64,000 nucleotides of DNA from Dechloromonas sp. (GCA_028687035.1 JAQUAX010000009.1:1-64000); one strand, 5' to 3'; counted from the stretch's first letter, positions 44,029-53,832 are shown. Notes: generated by a model from the letters alone, not told the origin. Translations and numbers: made by a program.

Positions 44029-45963
44029 ATGACCGACGACGCCAACTACGCTCGCAGCCTGATCGAAGCCAGTCTGGACCCCCTGGTCACGATCAGCGCC
44101 GAGGGCAAGATCACCGACGTGAACCTGGCCACCGAACGGATCACCGGCGTCGCCCGCGAGCAGCTGATCGGCAGCGATTTCGCCGACTATTTCACCGAAC
44201 CCGACAAGGCCCGCGCCGGCTACAAGCAGGTCTTCTCCGACGGTTTCGTCACCGACTACCCGCTCGCCCTGCGCCACGTCTCGGGGCGGATCACCGACGT
44301 CATCTACAACGCCAGCCTGTACCGCGATGCCGCCGGCCGCGTGCTCGGCGTGTTCGCCGCGGCGCGCGACATCACCGAACGCAAGAAGGCCGAAGAGGCC
44401 GCCCGCGCCGCCAACCAGGCGAAATCCGAATTCCTGGCCAACATGAGCCACGAGATCCGGACGCCGATGAACGCGATCATCGGCCTGACCCACCTGCTGC
44501 GGCGCGACGCCCCGCGCCCCGACCAGGTCGAGCGCCTGGCCAAGATCGACGCGGCGGCGATGCACCTGCTGTCGATCATCAACGACATCCTGGACATCTC
44601 GAAGATCGAAGCCAGCAAGCTCGAACTCGAATGCCGCAATTTCTCGCTCGACTCGGTGCTCGACCACGTCCGCTCGCTGGTCAGCGAACAGGCGCGGGCC
44701 AAGGGGCTGGAAATCTCGATCGACACCGACAGCGTGCCCGGCTGGCTGCGCGGCGACCCGGTCCGCCTGCAGCAGGCGCTGCTGAACTACGCGAGCAATG
44801 CGGTCAAGTTCACCGAGCGCGGCCGCATCGACCTGCGCGCCCAGTTGCTCGACAACGCCGGCGACAGCGTCGTGGTCCGCTTCGAAGTCGAGGATACGGG
44901 AATCGGCATTCCCCCGGACAAGCTGTCACACATCTTCAACCCGTTCGAGCAGGCCGATTCCTCGACCACCCGCCGCTACGGCGGCACCGGACTCGGGCTG
45001 GCGATCACCCGGCGGCTGGCCGAACTGATGGGCGGCGAGGCCGGCGCCAGCAGCACCCCGGGCCGCGGCAGCCGCTTCTGGTTCACCGCCCGCCTCGGCT
45101 GTGGCCGCGGCATCGCCCCGGCGACGACGGACCCCGTCCGGCCGGCCGCCGAGGACGACATCCGCTGCCGGCATGCCGGCGTCCGCGTGCTGCTTGCCGA
45201 GGACAACGCGGTCAACCGCGAAGTCGCCCTCGAATTGCTGCACGGCGTCGGGCTCGACGTCGATGTCGCGTGCGACGGCCAGGAAGCCGTCGACAAGGCG
45301 CTGGCCGGCGACTACCGGCTGATCCTGATGGACATGCAGATGCCCCGCCTCGACGGGCTGGAGGCCACGGCGCTGATCCGCGCCCATCCGGAACGGCGCA
45401 CGGTCCCCATCCTGGCGATGACCGCCAACGCCTTCGAGGCCGACCGCCGGGCCTGCCTGGCCGCCGGCATGAACGACTTCATCGGCAAACCGGTGGACCC
45501 GCCCCTGCTCTACGCGACGCTGCTCAAATGGCTGCCCGGCGCGCCGTCCACCGCGCAACGGCCGGCCGAGCCGGCGCCGCCCCCGGCAGACGATCCCTTG
45601 TCCCGGCTGGCCGGCATTCCCGGCCTGGACGTCGGCATCGGCCTGGCCAGCGTCGGCCGCCGCGAGGCGAGCTACCTGCGGCTGCTCGGCAAGTTCGTCG
45701 AACTGCACGCCGACAGCGTCGGCGAACTGCGCGCCCAACTCCCGGCCGCGCCCGAGGACGCCCGGCGCACCGCGCATTCGCTGAAGGGCTCGGCGGCGAC
45801 GCTGGGCGCCGTCGAGGTCGGCCGGCTGGCCGCCGAGGTCGAGAACGCGCTGAAGAACGGGCTGCCGCCGGAGCAGCTCGAAGCCCCGCTGCAGGCCCTC
45901 GAGGCCAGCCTGTCGGCGCTCAATGCCGAGCTGCGCCGGCGGCTGCCGGCAGCGGCCGGCTGA
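44029..45963 (+). CDS. Hybrid sensor kinase: PAS-HisKA-HATPase-REC-Hpt
   Basis: 644-residue cytoplasmic protein with no membrane segment. Order: PAS domain (about 5-120), HisKA with His141 in [10 protein letters not shown], HATPase (about 215-365), receiver with Asp435 in [13 protein letters not shown], and a C-terminal Hpt domain with His583 in [13 protein letters not shown]. All elements of a four-step phosphorelay are present except the output regulator, which is not adjacent. It lies directly upstream of, and on the same strand as, the acetate-kinase fusion gene, separated by 227 bases that include an operator-like palindrome. Confidence 0.93.
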   Translation: MTDDANYARSLIEASLDPLVTISAEGKITDVNLATERITGVAREQLIGSDFADYFTEPDKARAGYKQVFSDGFVTDYPLALRHVSGRITDVIYNASLYRDAAGRVLGVFAAARDITERKKAEEAARAANQAKSEFLANMSHEIRTPMNAIIGLTHLLRRDAPRPDQVERLAKIDAAAMHLLSIINDILDISKIEASKLELECRNFSLDSVLDHVRSLVSEQARAKGLEISIDTDSVPGWLRGDPVRLQQALLNYASNAVKFTERGRIDLRAQLLDNAGDSVVVRFEVEDTGIGIPPDKLSHIFNPFEQADSSTTRRYGGTGLGLAITRRLAELMGGEAGASSTPGRGSRFWFTARLGCGRGIAPATTDPVRPAAEDDIRCRHAGVRVLLAEDNAVNREVALELLHGVGLDVDVACDGQEAVDKALAGDYRLILMDMQMPRLDGLEATALIRAHPERRTVPILAMTANAFEADRRACLAAGMNDFIGKPVDPPLLYATLLKWLPGAPSTAQRPAEPAPPPADDPLSRLAGIPGLDVGIGLASVGRREASYLRLLGKFVELHADSVGELRAQLPAAPEDARRTAHSLKGSAATLGAVEVGRLAAEVENALKNGLPPEQLEAPLQALEASLSALNAELRRRLPAAAG

Positions 45964-46124
45964 ACCTTCAGTCGTCCGGCATCCTCGGCGGGATCGCCGC
46001 GCAGGATACGCCCGAGCCGGCGGCCCCCGACGGCTGAAACCGCCCCCGTCGCCCCGGTTTGGATGCCCGCGCCCGGACCGCCGGCGCCGATGCCCGGTGT
46101 CGTAAAAGTTTCATCGCAAAACCT

Positions 46125-46141
46125 TTGCTGCACTGCAGCAA
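46125..46141. promoter_or_regulatory. Perfect 17-bp palindrome (operator) upstream of the acetate-kinase fusion gene
   Basis: TTGCTGCACTGCAGCAA: 8-bp perfect arms around one base, ending 49 bases before the start codon. It overlaps the -35 position (TTGCTG) of an extended -10 promoter (TGGTAATCT, 46145-46152), as expected for a repressor operator. It contains CTGC-N3-GCAG, the pattern reported for PhaR, the polyhydroxyalkanoate-responsive repressor. No phaR gene is in the window. Confidence 0.65.
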
Positions 46142-46190
46142 GATGGTAATCTGGCACTCACTCCGAAGAAAGAAAAATGCGAGAAACAGC

Positions 46191-48512
46191 ATGAGCGACA
46201 TCGATCTGAAAACATTCTTCCTGGAACAGGTTCCGCTGTTCGAAAACTTCCCGGCCGACCAGGTCGAGGCCATCGTCATCAAGTCCCGGCTCGCCACTTA
46301 CGAGGGCAACGAGGCAATGCTCGAGACCGGCGACGAGGGCCGTTCGATCGGCGTGATGATCAGCGGCCACGCCGAGATTTCGCTGACCGACAACACCGGC
46401 ACCCGCTCGGTGATCACGCAGCTCGGCCCGGGCGACGTGTTCGGCGTGATGTCGCTGCTGACCGGCGAGCCGATCGCCGCCGACGTGATCGCCGGCAACC
46501 GCTGCTTCGTGCTGATGATCCCGCGCGACGTGTTCAACACCCAGATCCTGACCAACCCGAAGGCGGTCGGCTACCTGTCGCGCCTGCTCGCCGAGCGCAC
46601 CCGCGCGCTGTCGGCCGACCACCATGCCGCCCACGACGGCGCCCCGGCCCACGCCGAGGACCCGTACGCGCTGTCGCTGACCAACAACCGGCCGGGCAAG
46701 GTCGTCGCGCTGAACGTCGGCATCAGCCAGATCCACTTCGGCATCTACGACACCGAGGAAAGCGGCGCTGACATCCACGGCGTCATCGACAACGCCGACC
46801 GCCAGCTCGCCCGGATCACGGTCAACGTCGGCCCGCAGACCAAAACCATCGAGCACGCGCCGTTCAAGCTGTCCGACCTGTTCAAGGTGATGACCGAGGC
46901 GACCGCGCTGCTCGGCCCGGCCTTCGCGTTCCACCCGGAAGACGTCACCGCGATCGGCCATCGCGTCGTGCATGGCGGCAACCGCTTCGCCAGTTCGGTC
47001 GTCGTCACGCCCGCGGTGATCGCCGACATCGAGGAGCTGGCCACCTTCGCGCCGCTGCACAACCCGGCCAACGTCGCCGGCATCCGCGTCGCCCAGAAGC
47101 ATTTCCCGAACGTGCCGCAGGTCGCCGTGTTCGACACCGCCTTCCACCAGACGCTGGCGCCCTACGCCTACCTGTACGGCCTGCCCTACGACCTGTACAA
47201 GCAGCACGGCATCCGCCGCTACGGCTTCCACGGCACCTCGCACCGCTACGTGTCGCTGAAGGCGGCCGAGGTGCTGAAGCGCCCGCTCGGCGAACTGGAA
47301 ATCGTCTCCTGCCACCTCGGCATCGGCGCCTCGCTGTGCGCCATCGACCACGGCCGCTCGGTCGATACGACGATGGGCATGACGCCGGCCGACGGCCTGA
47401 TCATGCCCAGCCGCTCGGGCAGCATCGACCCGGCGGTGATGATCCACCTGATGGAACAGCACAAGATGTCGCCCGAACAGCTGTCGACGCTGATCAACAG
47501 CGAAAGCGGGCTGAAGGGCATTTCCGGCATCTCGAACGACATCCACGAGATCGAGGCGGCCGCCGCCGACGGCCACCACCGCGCGCTGCTCGCGCACAAG
47601 GCCTTCTGCTACCAGGTGCGCAAGAACATCGGCGCCTACGTCGCGGCGATGGGCGGCGTCGACGTGCTCGCCTTCACCGGCGACATCGGCGAAACCAGCG
47701 CGACGGTGCGCAGCCTGGCCTGCCAGGGCCTCGGCTACATGGGCATCAAGCTCGACGAGGAAAAAAACCGCAACCTCGGCCGCATCGGCTCGCACGCGGT
47801 GATCTCGACCGACGATTCGCCGGTCGCCATCCTGGTCGTCGCCAACGACGACGAACGCCTGGTCGCCTGGGAAACGCTGCGCGCCATCGAACGCAACCAG
47901 CTGCTGCTCGAGGCGAAGGCCGAGGATACGCCGGCCATCCCGGTCGAGATTTCGGCCCACCACGTGCACCTGTCGCAGGCCGACGTCGAGGCGCTGTTCG
48001 GCCCCGGCCACCAGCTGACCCCGATGCACGAGCTGTCGCAGCCGGGCCAGTACGCCTGCGAGGAGCAGGTGCACCTGGTCGGCCCCAAGGGCCGGATCGC
48101 CAAGGTCCGCGTGCTCGGCCCGACGCGCAAGGAAACCCAGGTCGAGATCGCGATGACCGAGCAGTTCAAGCTCGGCGTGCAGCCGCCGATCCGCCAGTCC
48201 GGCGACCTTGCCGGTACGCCCGGGATCACGCTCGAGGGCCCGTACGGCAGCACCCAGATCGAGCGCGGCGTGATCTGCGCCCAGCGCCACATCCACATGT
48301 CGCCCGAGGACGCGATGCGCTTCCGCGTGCGCGACAACTACGTCGTCCGGGTCCGCGTCGAAGGCGACCGCGAACTGATCTTCGGCGACGTCGTGGTCCG
48401 CGTGAATCCCGCCTTCCGGCTGGCCATGCACATCGATACCGACGAAGGCAACGCCGGCAACATCCGCACCGGCATGCTCGGCTACATCGAGGAAATCCAG
48501 AGCCGGGCCTGA
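46191..48512 (+). CDS. Trimodular protein: cNMP-binding-like domain, acetate kinase, PduL phosphotransacylase
   Basis: 773 residues combining three modules. Residues 8-130 form a CAP_ED-type cyclic-nucleotide-binding fold without a DNA-binding helix. Residues 170-575 form an acetate/propionate kinase with HRVVHGG (Arg258), VFDTAFHQT, GFHGTSHRY, SRSGSIDP and FTGDIGET (Glu501). Residues 583-765 match PduL phosphotransacylase with zinc-site histidines in AHHVHLS (His591, His593), RHIHMS (His700, His702) and MHIDTDEGNA (His747). Together they could convert acetyl-CoA to acetate and ATP, or the reverse. The sensor pocket and two acetate-kinase motifs deviate from consensus. The ATG at 46191 is chosen because the sensor domain begins there. 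Confidence 0.9.
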   Translation: MSDIDLKTFFLEQVPLFENFPADQVEAIVIKSRLATYEGNEAMLETGDEGRSIGVMISGHAEISLTDNTGTRSVITQLGPGDVFGVMSLLTGEPIAADVIAGNRCFVLMIPRDVFNTQILTNPKAVGYLSRLLAERTRALSADHHAAHDGAPAHAEDPYALSLTNNRPGKVVALNVGISQIHFGIYDTEESGADIHGVIDNADRQLARITVNVGPQTKTIEHAPFKLSDLFKVMTEATALLGPAFAFHPEDVTAIGHRVVHGGNRFASSVVVTPAVIADIEELATFAPLHNPANVAGIRVAQKHFPNVPQVAVFDTAFHQTLAPYAYLYGLPYDLYKQHGIRRYGFHGTSHRYVSLKAAEVLKRPLGELEIVSCHLGIGASLCAIDHGRSVDTTMGMTPADGLIMPSRSGSIDPAVMIHLMEQHKMSPEQLSTLINSESGLKGISGISNDIHEIEAAAADGHHRALLAHKAFCYQVRKNIGAYVAAMGGVDVLAFTGDIGETSATVRSLACQGLGYMGIKLDEEKNRNLGRIGSHAVISTDDSPVAILVVANDDERLVAWETLRAIERNQLLLEAKAEDTPAIPVEISAHHVHLSQADVEALFGPGHQLTPMHELSQPGQYACEEQVHLVGPKGRIAKVRVLGPTRKETQVEIAMTEQFKLGVQPPIRQSGDLAGTPGITLEGPYGSTQIERGVICAQRHIHMSPEDAMRFRVRDNYVVRVRVEGDRELIFGDVVVRVNPAFRLAMHIDTDEGNAGNIRTGMLGYIEEIQSRA

Positions 48513-48525
48513 GCGCCCGGCCCGT

Positions 48526-49734
48526 TCAGGAAGCGGCGCAGGCCGCCGGCTGCAGCAGGCCGGCGCGCTCGCGCCGCTCGACGGAACGCAGCGCGAACAG
48601 CAGCAGCGTGCCGACGACCATGACCCCGGCCGCCAGGTAGAGGCCGGCCGCGTAGCCGCCGTAGTGGATCGCCAGCCAGCCGGTCAGCGCCGGCGCCAGG
48701 ATCTGCGCCGCACCGTACGACAGGGTCATCCGCCCCATCATCTTGGCCGGCCGGGTCGGGTAGAAGCGCCCGGCCATCGTCAGCACCAGGCTGACCATGC
48801 CGATGAACGTGCCGCCGAACAGCAGCGCGCCAAACAGGGCCGCGGCCAGCCCACCGACCGCAACCGGCAGCAGGATGCCGACGATCTGCAGCAGGGCAGC
48901 CAGGATCAGCGCATTCAGTTCGCCGGTGCGGCGGGCGATCAGGTCCCAGTTGATGCAGGCCGGCGCGGCGCCGACGCCGATCGCCAGGAAAACCAGGTTG
49001 CCGCGGCCGGCCAGGCCGGGCAGCTGGTCGACGATGGCGACGATGAAGGTCGCGCTGACCACGTAGCCGACGCCGGCGCAGAAATACGCGGCCATGAACA
49101 GACGCAGGAACAGCGGGCTGGGCGGCCGGTCCTCTAGGGGCACGCCGCTCCGGCTGACGCCGCTGCGATCCGGGGCCGGCAGCCAGGCCAGCGCCGGGAT
49201 CAGCAGCAGGCCGCCGAGCGCGCTCAGCGCGAGCCACTGCGCCTGCCAGTCGAGGTAATGGCCGAGCAGCTCGACGACGGCGGCGCAGCCGGCGATGCCG
49301 AGGCCGATGCCGGCGAAATGGATGCCCAGTTCGCTGCGGTGCTCGTGGCGGATCAGCCAGTTCAGGATCAGCCCGGTGCCGAGCAGCATGCCGGCGGCGC
49401 TGCTCAGCCCGGCCAGGAAGCGCGACAGCGCCCACACCGCCGGATCGGTCGTCAGCCCCATCAGCGCGGTGGAGCCGATCGCGACGACCATGCCGATCCG
49501 GTACAGGCGGTCCTTCAGCACGAGGTCGCCGATCAGCGACGCGACCAGCGCCCCGGCCAGGTAGCCCGCGTAGTTGACCGCCGCCAGCCAGCCGGCGGCG
49601 GCGACGCCGAGGCCGGCCTGCTGCTGCATCAGCGGCAGCATCGGCGTGTAGGCGAAACGGGCGACGCCGAGGGCGAGGATCAGGCTGAAGATGCCGGCGG
49701 CGAGCACCTTGAGGCGTTGGGTCTGTTCGGGCAT
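48526..49734 (-). CDS. YbfB/YjiJ-type MFS transporter
   Basis: 402 residues with 12 predicted helices. The start VLAAGIFSLILALGVARFAYTPMLPLM and FLAGLSSAAGMLLGTGLILNWLIRH match the YbfB/YjiJ group of the major facilitator superfamily. Substrate unknown. It is divergent from a LysR regulator 103 bases away, which probably controls it. It converges with the acetate-kinase fusion gene, leaving 13 bases between the stop codons. Confidence 0.88.
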   Translation of the reverse strand: MPEQTQRLKVLAAGIFSLILALGVARFAYTPMLPLMQQQAGLGVAAAGWLAAVNYAGYLAGALVASLIGDLVLKDRLYRIGMVVAIGSTALMGLTTDPAVWALSRFLAGLSSAAGMLLGTGLILNWLIRHEHRSELGIHFAGIGLGIAGCAAVVELLGHYLDWQAQWLALSALGGLLLIPALAWLPAPDRSGVSRSGVPLEDRPPSPLFLRLFMAAYFCAGVGYVVSATFIVAIVDQLPGLAGRGNLVFLAIGVGAAPACINWDLIARRTGELNALILAALLQIVGILLPVAVGGLAAALFGALLFGGTFIGMVSLVLTMAGRFYPTRPAKMMGRMTLSYGAAQILAPALTGWLAIHYGGYAAGLYLAAGVMVVGTLLLFALRSVERRERAGLLQPAACAAS

Positions 49735-49799
49735 GAGGTTTTTCCTTGTCGTGCTTGTCCCGGCAAAGATAAACAGGCTAACCTATCCATACAAATGAA

Positions 49800-49812
49800 T
49801 TGTTGAGAACAA
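49800..49812. promoter_or_regulatory. TTGTT-GAG-AACAA palindrome between MFS and LysR genes
   Basis: Short perfect palindrome 26 bases before the LysR start, in the divergent spacer. A candidate binding site for the adjacent LysR regulator. Confidence 0.45.
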
Positions 49813-49837
49813 ATCGTTCGCCAATGGAGAATGGATT

Positions 49838-50686
49838 ATGGAACTCCTCGCCCTGCGCACCTTCCAGACGGTCGTCGAGGAAGGCGGCATCCTCGCCGCG
49901 TCGCGCAAGCTGAACACCGTCCAGTCCAATGTGACCAGCCGCATCCGCCGGCTCGAGGAGGAACTGGGCACCGAACTCTTCTTCCGCAAGGGACGCGGCC
50001 TGGAACTGGCGCCGTCCGGCCGCGTGCTGCTCGACTACGCGCGCCGCATGCTGCTGCTCGAGCGGCAGACCAGCGCCGCGGTCCGCCAGGCCGGCGAAAG
50101 CGTCGGCGAACTGCGCATCGGCGCGATGGAGACCTTCGCCGCACTGCACCTGCCGGCGGCACTGAAGGCGATGCGCAGCGCGCACCCGCGGCTCGAGCCG
50201 CGCGTGCAGACCGACACCAGCGCCGCGCTGACCGCCCGCGTGCTGGCCCACAAGCTCGACTGCGCCTTCGTCGCCGGCCCGGTGGTCCATCCCGAACTGG
50301 ATTTCGTCGAACTGGTCGTCGAAGAACTCGTCCAGGTCAGCGCCCGGGGCTGCGACCCGGTGGTCCAGCCGCTGATCCTGTTCCGCGAGGGCTGCGCCTA
50401 CCGCAGCCGCGCCATCGCATGGCAGCGGGCGAGCGGCCACGCGGTCGCCGACGCGATGGAATTCGGCACGCTCGAGGGCATCCTCGGCTGCGTCGCGGTC
50501 GGCCTCGGCTGGACGCTGATGCCGCGCCGCGTCGTCGAACAGTCGCCCCATGCCGCCGATCTGGCCGTCGCCGAACTGCCCGCCGAATTTTCCCGGGTAC
50601 CGACCGGCATGATCCATCTGCGCGACTCGCCGACGCTGCCGGCGCTGCGCACGCTCGGCGAGGCGGTCGCCCGCGCCGCGGCCTAG
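49838..50686 (+). CDS. LysR-family transcriptional regulator
   Basis: 282 residues. The HTH (LALRTFQTVVEEGGILAASRKLNTVQSNVTSRIRRLEEELG) and the effector domain closely resemble the LysR gene at 4428, including the FREGCAYRSRAIAW / FEAGCAYRQRLEAW segment and the GVAV-GLGWTLMPRRVVE end. The two are likely paralogues, each divergent to an exporter. It probably regulates the MFS transporter. Effector unknown. Confidence 0.93.
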   Translation: MELLALRTFQTVVEEGGILAASRKLNTVQSNVTSRIRRLEEELGTELFFRKGRGLELAPSGRVLLDYARRMLLLERQTSAAVRQAGESVGELRIGAMETFAALHLPAALKAMRSAHPRLEPRVQTDTSAALTARVLAHKLDCAFVAGPVVHPELDFVELVVEELVQVSARGCDPVVQPLILFREGCAYRSRAIAWQRASGHAVADAMEFGTLEGILGCVAVGLGWTLMPRRVVEQSPHAADLAVAELPAEFSRVPTGMIHLRDSPTLPALRTLGEAVARAAA

Positions 50687-50790
50687 CGGACGACCCCGGG
50701 CGATTTCGTTTGTCATGACGCACCGATAATTGTTAGGATTGACAAATCAGCCATATCTGAAAAGCGCAGCACCGACCCGAGGAGGGACCG

Positions 50791-53700
50791 ATGCAGTCCA
50801 GCATTGCGAACAGCGGCGGCAGCACCCGGCCGAACCGGCATTCCGGCCGGCAGATCTGGCTCGCCACGCTGCTGTTCAATCTGGCGCTGGCCGGCCTGGC
50901 GCTGTTCTACGTCGTCGATGCCCGCCGGATGGCCGAGGACGAAGCCCGGCTGATCACCGAGAACTACGCCCGGGTGCTCGAGCAGAGCGTCGCCGGCTTC
51001 ATCAAGACGATCGACGTCACGCTGCAGAACGTCGTCGACGAACTGGAGCGCCAGCAGGCGCGCGGCCGCATCGACCGGCGCGAAATGGACGCCTTCGTCG
51101 CCCGCCAGGACCAGCGGATCGCCGAGACCTACGGCCTGCGGATCAGCGATTCGGAAGGCAACATCATCCACGCCGTGTCGCACGTCGCCGGCAACAACGG
51201 CCGGATCAGCATCGCCGACCGACCGCAGTTCATCCAGCTGCGCGATCACCCGCAAACCGGCCTGAATATCGGCAAGCCGGTACTCGGACGAATCAGCCAG
51301 AAGCACGCCATCCCGATTTCCCGCCGCTACAAGCACCCGGATGGCAGCTTTGCCGGCATCGTCCTCGTCAGCCTCCCCGTCGACTACCTGATCAGACGCT
51401 TTTCCCAACTCGACCTCGGCCGGCTGGGCAACAGCGCACTGTGGGACCGGACCACCGTCTATGCCCGCTACAGCCGCGACGATCCGTCCGGCGCCAGTAT
51501 CGGCGCCTCGACGCCGTCGCCCGGGCTGCGCGCGCTGCTCGAGGCCGACACGCCGGCCGCGCATTACAGTGCGGTGTCCGGCATCGACGGCATCCGCCGC
51601 CTGTACCATTTCCGCAGGATCGATACCTACCCGCTGTACCTGATCGTCGGCCTGGCCGAGGCCGATTACCTGGCCGAATGGCGCCAGCAGACGCTGCTGC
51701 TGACCGGGCTGGCCGGGCTGCTGGTCGTCGGCAGCCTGCTGTTCGCACGCCATGCGCACGCCGGCTGGCGGCGCGACGAGGCCGCCCATCGCCGGCTGGC
51801 CGAACTGAACGAAGCGCTCGAAGCACGAACGCGCGAAGCCGAAACGGCGCGGCAGCACAGCGAACAGATCCTCGCCTCGGCCGGCGAAGGCATCTGCGGC
51901 GTCGATGCCGAGGGACGGGTCAGCTTCATCAACCCGGCCGCCCGCGAGATGCTGGGCTGGCGTGACGGCGACGGAATCGGCGAGCCGCTGCACGCGCTGA
52001 TCCATCACCACCATCCGGATGCCAGCCCCTTCCCGGTCGAGGCCTGCCCGACCCACGCGACGATCCGCGACGGCCAGCGGCGCCACGTCGAGGACGACTG
52101 GTACTGGCGCCGCGACGGCAGCGGCTTCCCGGTCGAATACACGGTCGCCCCGCTGGTCAGCGACGGGCGCGTCGTCGGCGCCGTCAACGTGTTCCGCGAC
52201 GTCACCGAACTGCGCCGCAACGAGGCGCTGCTGCGCGAAAGCGAACAGCACTTCCGCAATCTGGCGAACAGCGGCGCGGCGCTGATCTGGACCGCCGGCC
52301 TGGACAAGGGCTGCAACTACTTCAACGAGCCTTGGCTGCGCTTCACCGGACGGACGCTGGCGCAGGAGCAGGGCAACGGCTGGGCCGAGGGCGTGCATCC
52401 GGACGATTTCCAGCGCTGCCTGGACATCTATGTCGGCTGCTTCGACCGCCGCGAAGCCTTCCGGATGGAGTACCGGCTGCGCCGCCACGACGGGGAATAC
52501 CGCTGGATCCGCGACGACGGCACGCCACGCTGCGACAGCCAGGGAAATTTCATCGGCTACATCGGCTACTGCGTCGACGTCACCGAGCAGAAGGAGGCCG
52601 CGGCCGAACTCGACCGCCACCGCCACCACCTGGAAAGCCTGGTCGAGGAAAGAACCGCGGCGCTGTCGGCGGCCAAGGAGGCCGCGGAAGCCGCGAACAT
52701 CGCGAAGAGCGCCTTCCTGGCCAACATGTCGCACGAAATCCGCACCCCGCTCAATGCGATCAACGGCATGGTCTACCTGATCCGCCGCGACGGCGTCAGC
52801 CCCAAGCAGGGCGATCGCCTGAAGGCGATCGAGACGGCCAGCGGCCACCTGCTGGAAATCCTCAATTCGGTGCTCGAACTGTCCAAGATCGAGGCCGGCA
52901 AACTGGCGCTCGAACGCATCCCGGTCGATCCGCAGCGCCTGATCGACGACGTGGTGCTGATGCTCGGCCCGCGGGCCCAGGCCAAGCAGCTGACGCTGGT
53001 CGGCGGCGTCGCGCCGCTGCCCGGCGGCCTGCTCGGCGACCCGACGCGGCTGCAGCAGGCGCTGCTGAACTACGTCGGCAACGCGATCAAGTTCACCGAG
53101 CAGGGGGGCATCGAAATCGACGCCGCCGTCGAATCCGAGGACGCCGACGGCGTGCTGGTCCGCTTCACGGTCGCCGACACCGGCATCGGCATCGCGCCCG
53201 AAGTGCTGCCCAAGCTGTTCAATGCGTTCGAGCAGGCCGACAACAGTTCGACCCGGCGCTTCGGCGGGACCGGGCTCGGCCTCGCGATCACCCGCAAGTT
53301 CGCCCGGATGATGGGCGGCGACGCCGGCGTCGACAGCGCCCCCGGCCAGGGCAGCCGTTTCTGGTTCACCGCCCGCCTCGGCCGCGCGGCGGCGACGGCG
53401 CCGGCGAGCGCCGCCGGCGACTGCGACGCGGCCGGCGACCTGCGCCGCGAACATGCCGGCGCCCGCATCCTGCTCGCCGAGGACGAAGCGCTGAACCGCG
53501 AGATCGCGACCAGCCTGCTCGAAGACCTCGAACTCGTCGTCGACACCGCCGAGGACGGTGCCGAGGCGGTGCGCCTGGCCGGCGAACGCGACTACGACCT
53601 GATCCTGATGGACATGCAGATGCCCGGACTGGACGGCCTGGCCGCGACCCGCGCGATCCGCGCCCGGCCCGGCGGCGAGCGCATCCCCATCCTCGCGATG

Positions 53701-53832
53701 ACCGCCAACGCCTTCGCCGAGGACCGCGCCCGCTGCCTGGCCGCCGGCATGGACGACTTCATCGCCAAACCGGTCGATCCGGACATGCTGTTCGCCACGC
53801 TGCGCCGCTGGCTGGCCGGGCGCGCCGGGTAA
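50791..53832 (+). CDS. Membrane hybrid sensor kinase: Cache-PAS-PAS-HisKA-HATPase-REC
   Basis: 1013 residues. A transmembrane helix (about 28-50) is followed by a periplasmic double-Cache sensor (about 55-285), a second helix (about 292-315), two PAS domains (about 355-480 and 485-610) and a coiled linker. HisKA has His648 in [10 protein letters not shown], then HATPase, and a receiver with Asp941 in [13 protein letters not shown]. The kinase-receiver half closely resembles that of the hybrid kinase at 44029, but there is no Hpt module. Phosphotransfer would need a separate Hpt, and one stands alone at 34324. A GAGGAGGGACC ribosome site precedes the ATG. Confidence 0.92.
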   Translation: MQSSIANSGGSTRPNRHSGRQIWLATLLFNLALAGLALFYVVDARRMAEDEARLITENYARVLEQSVAGFIKTIDVTLQNVVDELERQQARGRIDRREMDAFVARQDQRIAETYGLRISDSEGNIIHAVSHVAGNNGRISIADRPQFIQLRDHPQTGLNIGKPVLGRISQKHAIPISRRYKHPDGSFAGIVLVSLPVDYLIRRFSQLDLGRLGNSALWDRTTVYARYSRDDPSGASIGASTPSPGLRALLEADTPAAHYSAVSGIDGIRRLYHFRRIDTYPLYLIVGLAEADYLAEWRQQTLLLTGLAGLLVVGSLLFARHAHAGWRRDEAAHRRLAELNEALEARTREAETARQHSEQILASAGEGICGVDAEGRVSFINPAAREMLGWRDGDGIGEPLHALIHHHHPDASPFPVEACPTHATIRDGQRRHVEDDWYWRRDGSGFPVEYTVAPLVSDGRVVGAVNVFRDVTELRRNEALLRESEQHFRNLANSGAALIWTAGLDKGCNYFNEPWLRFTGRTLAQEQGNGWAEGVHPDDFQRCLDIYVGCFDRREAFRMEYRLRRHDGEYRWIRDDGTPRCDSQGNFIGYIGYCVDVTEQKEAAAELDRHRHHLESLVEERTAALSAAKEAAEAANIAKSAFLANMSHEIRTPLNAINGMVYLIRRDGVSPKQGDRLKAIETASGHLLEILNSVLELSKIEAGKLALERIPVDPQRLIDDVVLMLGPRAQAKQLTLVGGVAPLPGGLLGDPTRLQQALLNYVGNAIKFTEQGGIEIDAAVESEDADGVLVRFTVADTGIGIAPEVLPKLFNAFEQADNSSTRRFGGTGLGLAITRKFARMMGGDAGVDSAPGQGSRFWFTARLGRAAATAPASAAGDCDAAGDLRREHAGARILLAEDEALNREIATSLLEDLELVVDTAEDGAEAVRLAGERDYDLILMDMQMPGLDGLAATRAIRARPGGERIPILAMTANAFAEDRARCLAAGMDDFIAKPVDPDMLFATLRRWLAGRAG

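Noticed and set aside
46158..48431. Minus-strand frame of 757 codons opposite the acetate-kinase fusion
   Set aside because: Its sequence has the repetitive Asp/Arg/Val/Gly pattern expected from reading GC-rich codons backwards. The plus-strand protein has clear catalytic motifs.
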